Part shown: piece after piece, positions 62,993 through 64,000 of the stretch
How the letters are laid out: the number at the start of each line of letters is the position of its first letter
Position numbering within the stretch: the first letter of the stretch is position 1
Assembly (NCBI GenBank): GCA_002698985.1
Contig: PAAY01000064.1
Span: 46,064-110,063 of the forward strand
Reading direction: 5' to 3'
From: Saprospirales bacterium
GTDB taxonomy: Bacteria; Bacteroidota; Bacteroidia; Chitinophagales; Saprospiraceae
DNA: 64,000 nucleotides
Notes under the pieces: model-generated
Seen by the model: the letters and a program-made list of their open reading frames with translations, nothing else
What the model was told of the DNA's origin: nothing
The model's database searches: none
Program-made: the position numbers and the translations under genes

Positions 62993-63000
62993 TATCTTTG
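62993..63000 (+). promoter_or_regulatory. -7 box directly before the membrane-protein ATG
   Basis: TATCTTTG ends six bases before the ATG at 63006. With the usual spacing transcription would begin at or next to the ATG, giving a leaderless mRNA. Confidence 0.45.
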
Positions 63001-63005
63001 TCTCG

Positions 63006-63836
63006 ATGAAATTTTACCTGGGACCTCTTGCAACTGTTTCTTTTCTATTGCTGGCCATTGGCCTGCTGGCCAACGTGGCAGCAGCTGTCATTTTTCTGCT
63101 TCGCAAATCAGATAACAAGAGGGCCGATTTCTTTCAGTCCGGGCTACACCTCGCTTTTGCGCTCACCTGCCTGCATTTGATCTTGATTGTACAGGGCGTT
63201 TACGAGAGAAACGAAGCTTTACTTTTTCTGCCGGTGTACCACACCCTGGCGCTTGGTCCTTTCCTTTTCTTCGCAATAAAGCTGCGCTTGTTTCCAGCTT
63301 ACAAGTTCGTACCCTCGGATGCAAAGCACTTTTTCCTGCCCTTCGGTCAATTCTGCTATTTTGCCATCCTTTTCTTCTTCACTACCCCGGAGTTCAGGGC
63401 TGAGCTCGGCAGGAAATTCTACTCCCCCTTTTACGGTGGGCTCGAAATGGCCCTTTTCATCATCACCTTCAATTTTTACATGGCTGCTGCCTACCGGTTC
63501 ATCCGATTCAGGCTGGCTCGTGACCACAACAAACCTCCCGACTGGGAGCGGCATCAGACCCTTCAGCTGCGACGGCTGATAAGGGTGCTGTTCGTGCTGT
63601 TCCTGTTCAACAGCGCCTATATTCTGACCGATTTCATCATGTACGAACTGCTGCGCCTGAACATGCACGATTTCCGGGGATTTACACGAAGTGGCGAAAT
63701 CGTCTTTGCAACGATGGCTCTCTGGGTGGCCTGGGCAGGATTCAGAATTTTGAGAAAAAAACCTTACAAAAGCATGTCGGAAGCGACTTACCGGTTCCTC
63801 AAACAGTTCATTTTGCGAAGAAAGAAAGTGGTATGA
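63006..63836 (+). CDS. Polytopic membrane protein, AraC-sensor-like without HTH
   Basis: A 276-residue protein with seven hydrophobic segments (near 8-28, 42-62, 70-90, 105-123, 137-158, 195-215 and 230-250). The layout resembles the membrane sensor part of Bacteroidota AraC-type regulators, but the chain ends at about 276 (FRILRKKPYKSM...ILRRKKVV) with no DNA-binding domain. ATG at 63006 is preferred; the promoter box at 62993-63000 would exclude the TTG at 62973. The stop codon directly abuts the MITE-like element, so the C-terminus may have been altered by its insertion. Confidence 0.7.
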   Translation: MKFYLGPLATVSFLLLAIGLLANVAAAVIFLLRKSDNKRADFFQSGLHLAFALTCLHLILIVQGVYERNEALLFLPVYHTLALGPFLFFAIKLRLFPAYKFVPSDAKHFFLPFGQFCYFAILFFFTTPEFRAELGRKFYSPFYGGLEMALFIITFNFYMAAAYRFIRFRLARDHNKPPDWERHQTLQLRRLIRVLFVLFLFNSAYILTDFIMYELLRLNMHDFRGFTRSGEIVFATMALWVAWAGFRILRKKPYKSMSEATYRFLKQFILRRKKVV

Positions 63837-63995
63837 GAGCCTGTTTAGATTTTCATGCTTGTGCGAAAGTGAGCAAATTTTATTCTGAACGAGGCAAATT
63901 TTACAGTCGGATACGGGTAATCCGGCGAAAAATTTAACGAAGTGCAGGATAAAATTGGCCGCTTGCAGCCAAGTGATGGGAATTTAAACAGGCTC
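63837..63995. mobile_element. 159-bp MITE-like element
   Basis: Terminal inverted repeats GAGCCTGTTTA (63837-63847) and TAAACAGGCTC (63985-63995) are perfect over 11 bases and extend to 15 with one mismatch. The interior has a CGGAT/ATCCG hairpin and no coding frame. The termini resemble IS5-family ends as far as I recall, so it may be a non-autonomous derivative. It begins at the base after the stop codon of the membrane-protein gene. No clear target-site duplication is visible (TATGA left, TTACA right). Confidence 0.6.
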
Positions 63996-64000
63996 TTACA

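Noticed and set aside
63837..63995. A complete insertion sequence at the window end
   Set aside because: Only 159 bases lie between the inverted repeats and no transposase frame is present, so at most it is a non-autonomous element.
1..64000. CRISPR arrays, rRNA genes or prophage modules
   Set aside because: No regularly spaced repeat array, no rRNA signature and no phage structural or integrase genes were seen. The tail-fibre-like gene alone is not evidence of a prophage in Bacteroidota.

Overview
The window is chromosomal DNA of a Bacteroidota, most likely close to Saprospiraceae/Saprospirales. This is inferred from three proteins with type IX secretion (T9SS) type A C-terminal sorting domains, promoter boxes of the Bacteroidota TAnnTTTG type, the DUF4271-hemD pair, the acpP-fabF-rnc order, and small lipoproteins with lipoboxes but weak ribosome binding sites. 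No rRNA, intact tRNA, CRISPR array, prophage or complete insertion sequence was found. The genus cannot be fixed from sequence alone.

Layout. 1-3.0 kb: a truncated tail-fibre-like repeat protein and a kelch-like T9SS protein, both minus. 3.2-8.4 kb: uvrA, then an AT-rich insert (a broken cysteine-rich secreted peptide gene plus a T9SS six-bladed beta-propeller gene) bounded by two copies of the last 89 bp of uvrA. 8.4-13.3 kb: a hypothetical gene, a DUF1648 membrane protein and a fused 5-oxoprolinase. 13.3-16.2 kb (minus): acpP-fabF-rnc. 16.3-23.5 kb (plus): pyk, dut, a sugar nucleotidyltransferase, a TPR protein, an MlaE/MlaF lipid transporter and a VOC protein. 23.5-28.2 kb: a second nucleotidyltransferase, a TMTC-like membrane glycosyltransferase with TPRs, and a class III aminotransferase. 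28.2-30.2 kb looks accessory: a DUF4143-type ATPase behind tandem 32-bp repeats, a DUF3024 protein and a strong orphan hairpin. 30.2-38.3 kb: cytochrome c, anmK, aroA, a DJ-1/PfpI lipoprotein, a possible small RNA, a two-component pair, DUF4271 and hemD.

38.4-41.5 kb (minus) is a tight cassette of a RimK-like ATP-grasp ligase, a class I glutamine amidotransferase and a second ATP-grasp-like protein. It looks like a pathway for an unknown amide or peptide product. 41.8-50.6 kb: SDR, bifunctional nuclease, a Gfo/Idh-nucleotidyltransferase-hydrolase operon, asnS, a LolD-type ATPase and a TlpA thioredoxin. 50.9-52.4 kb is a 1.5-kb gene desert with several hairpins. 52.4-63.8 kb: a histidine kinase, CBS protein, TM2 protein, SpoIIE phosphatase, lipoproteins, an M4 metallopeptidase with T9SS tail, a cysteine-pair secreted protein, a Nudix hydrolase and a polytopic membrane protein. 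The window ends in a 159-bp MITE-like element with terminal inverted repeats.

The observations most worth following are the uvrA-tail duplication with its cysteine-rich peptide/propeller cargo, the double ATP-grasp/amidotransferase cassette, the candidate small RNA at 33.7-34.05 kb, the terminal MITE, and a 9-mer (CTTCGCAAA) that occurs about 30 times more often than chance predicts.
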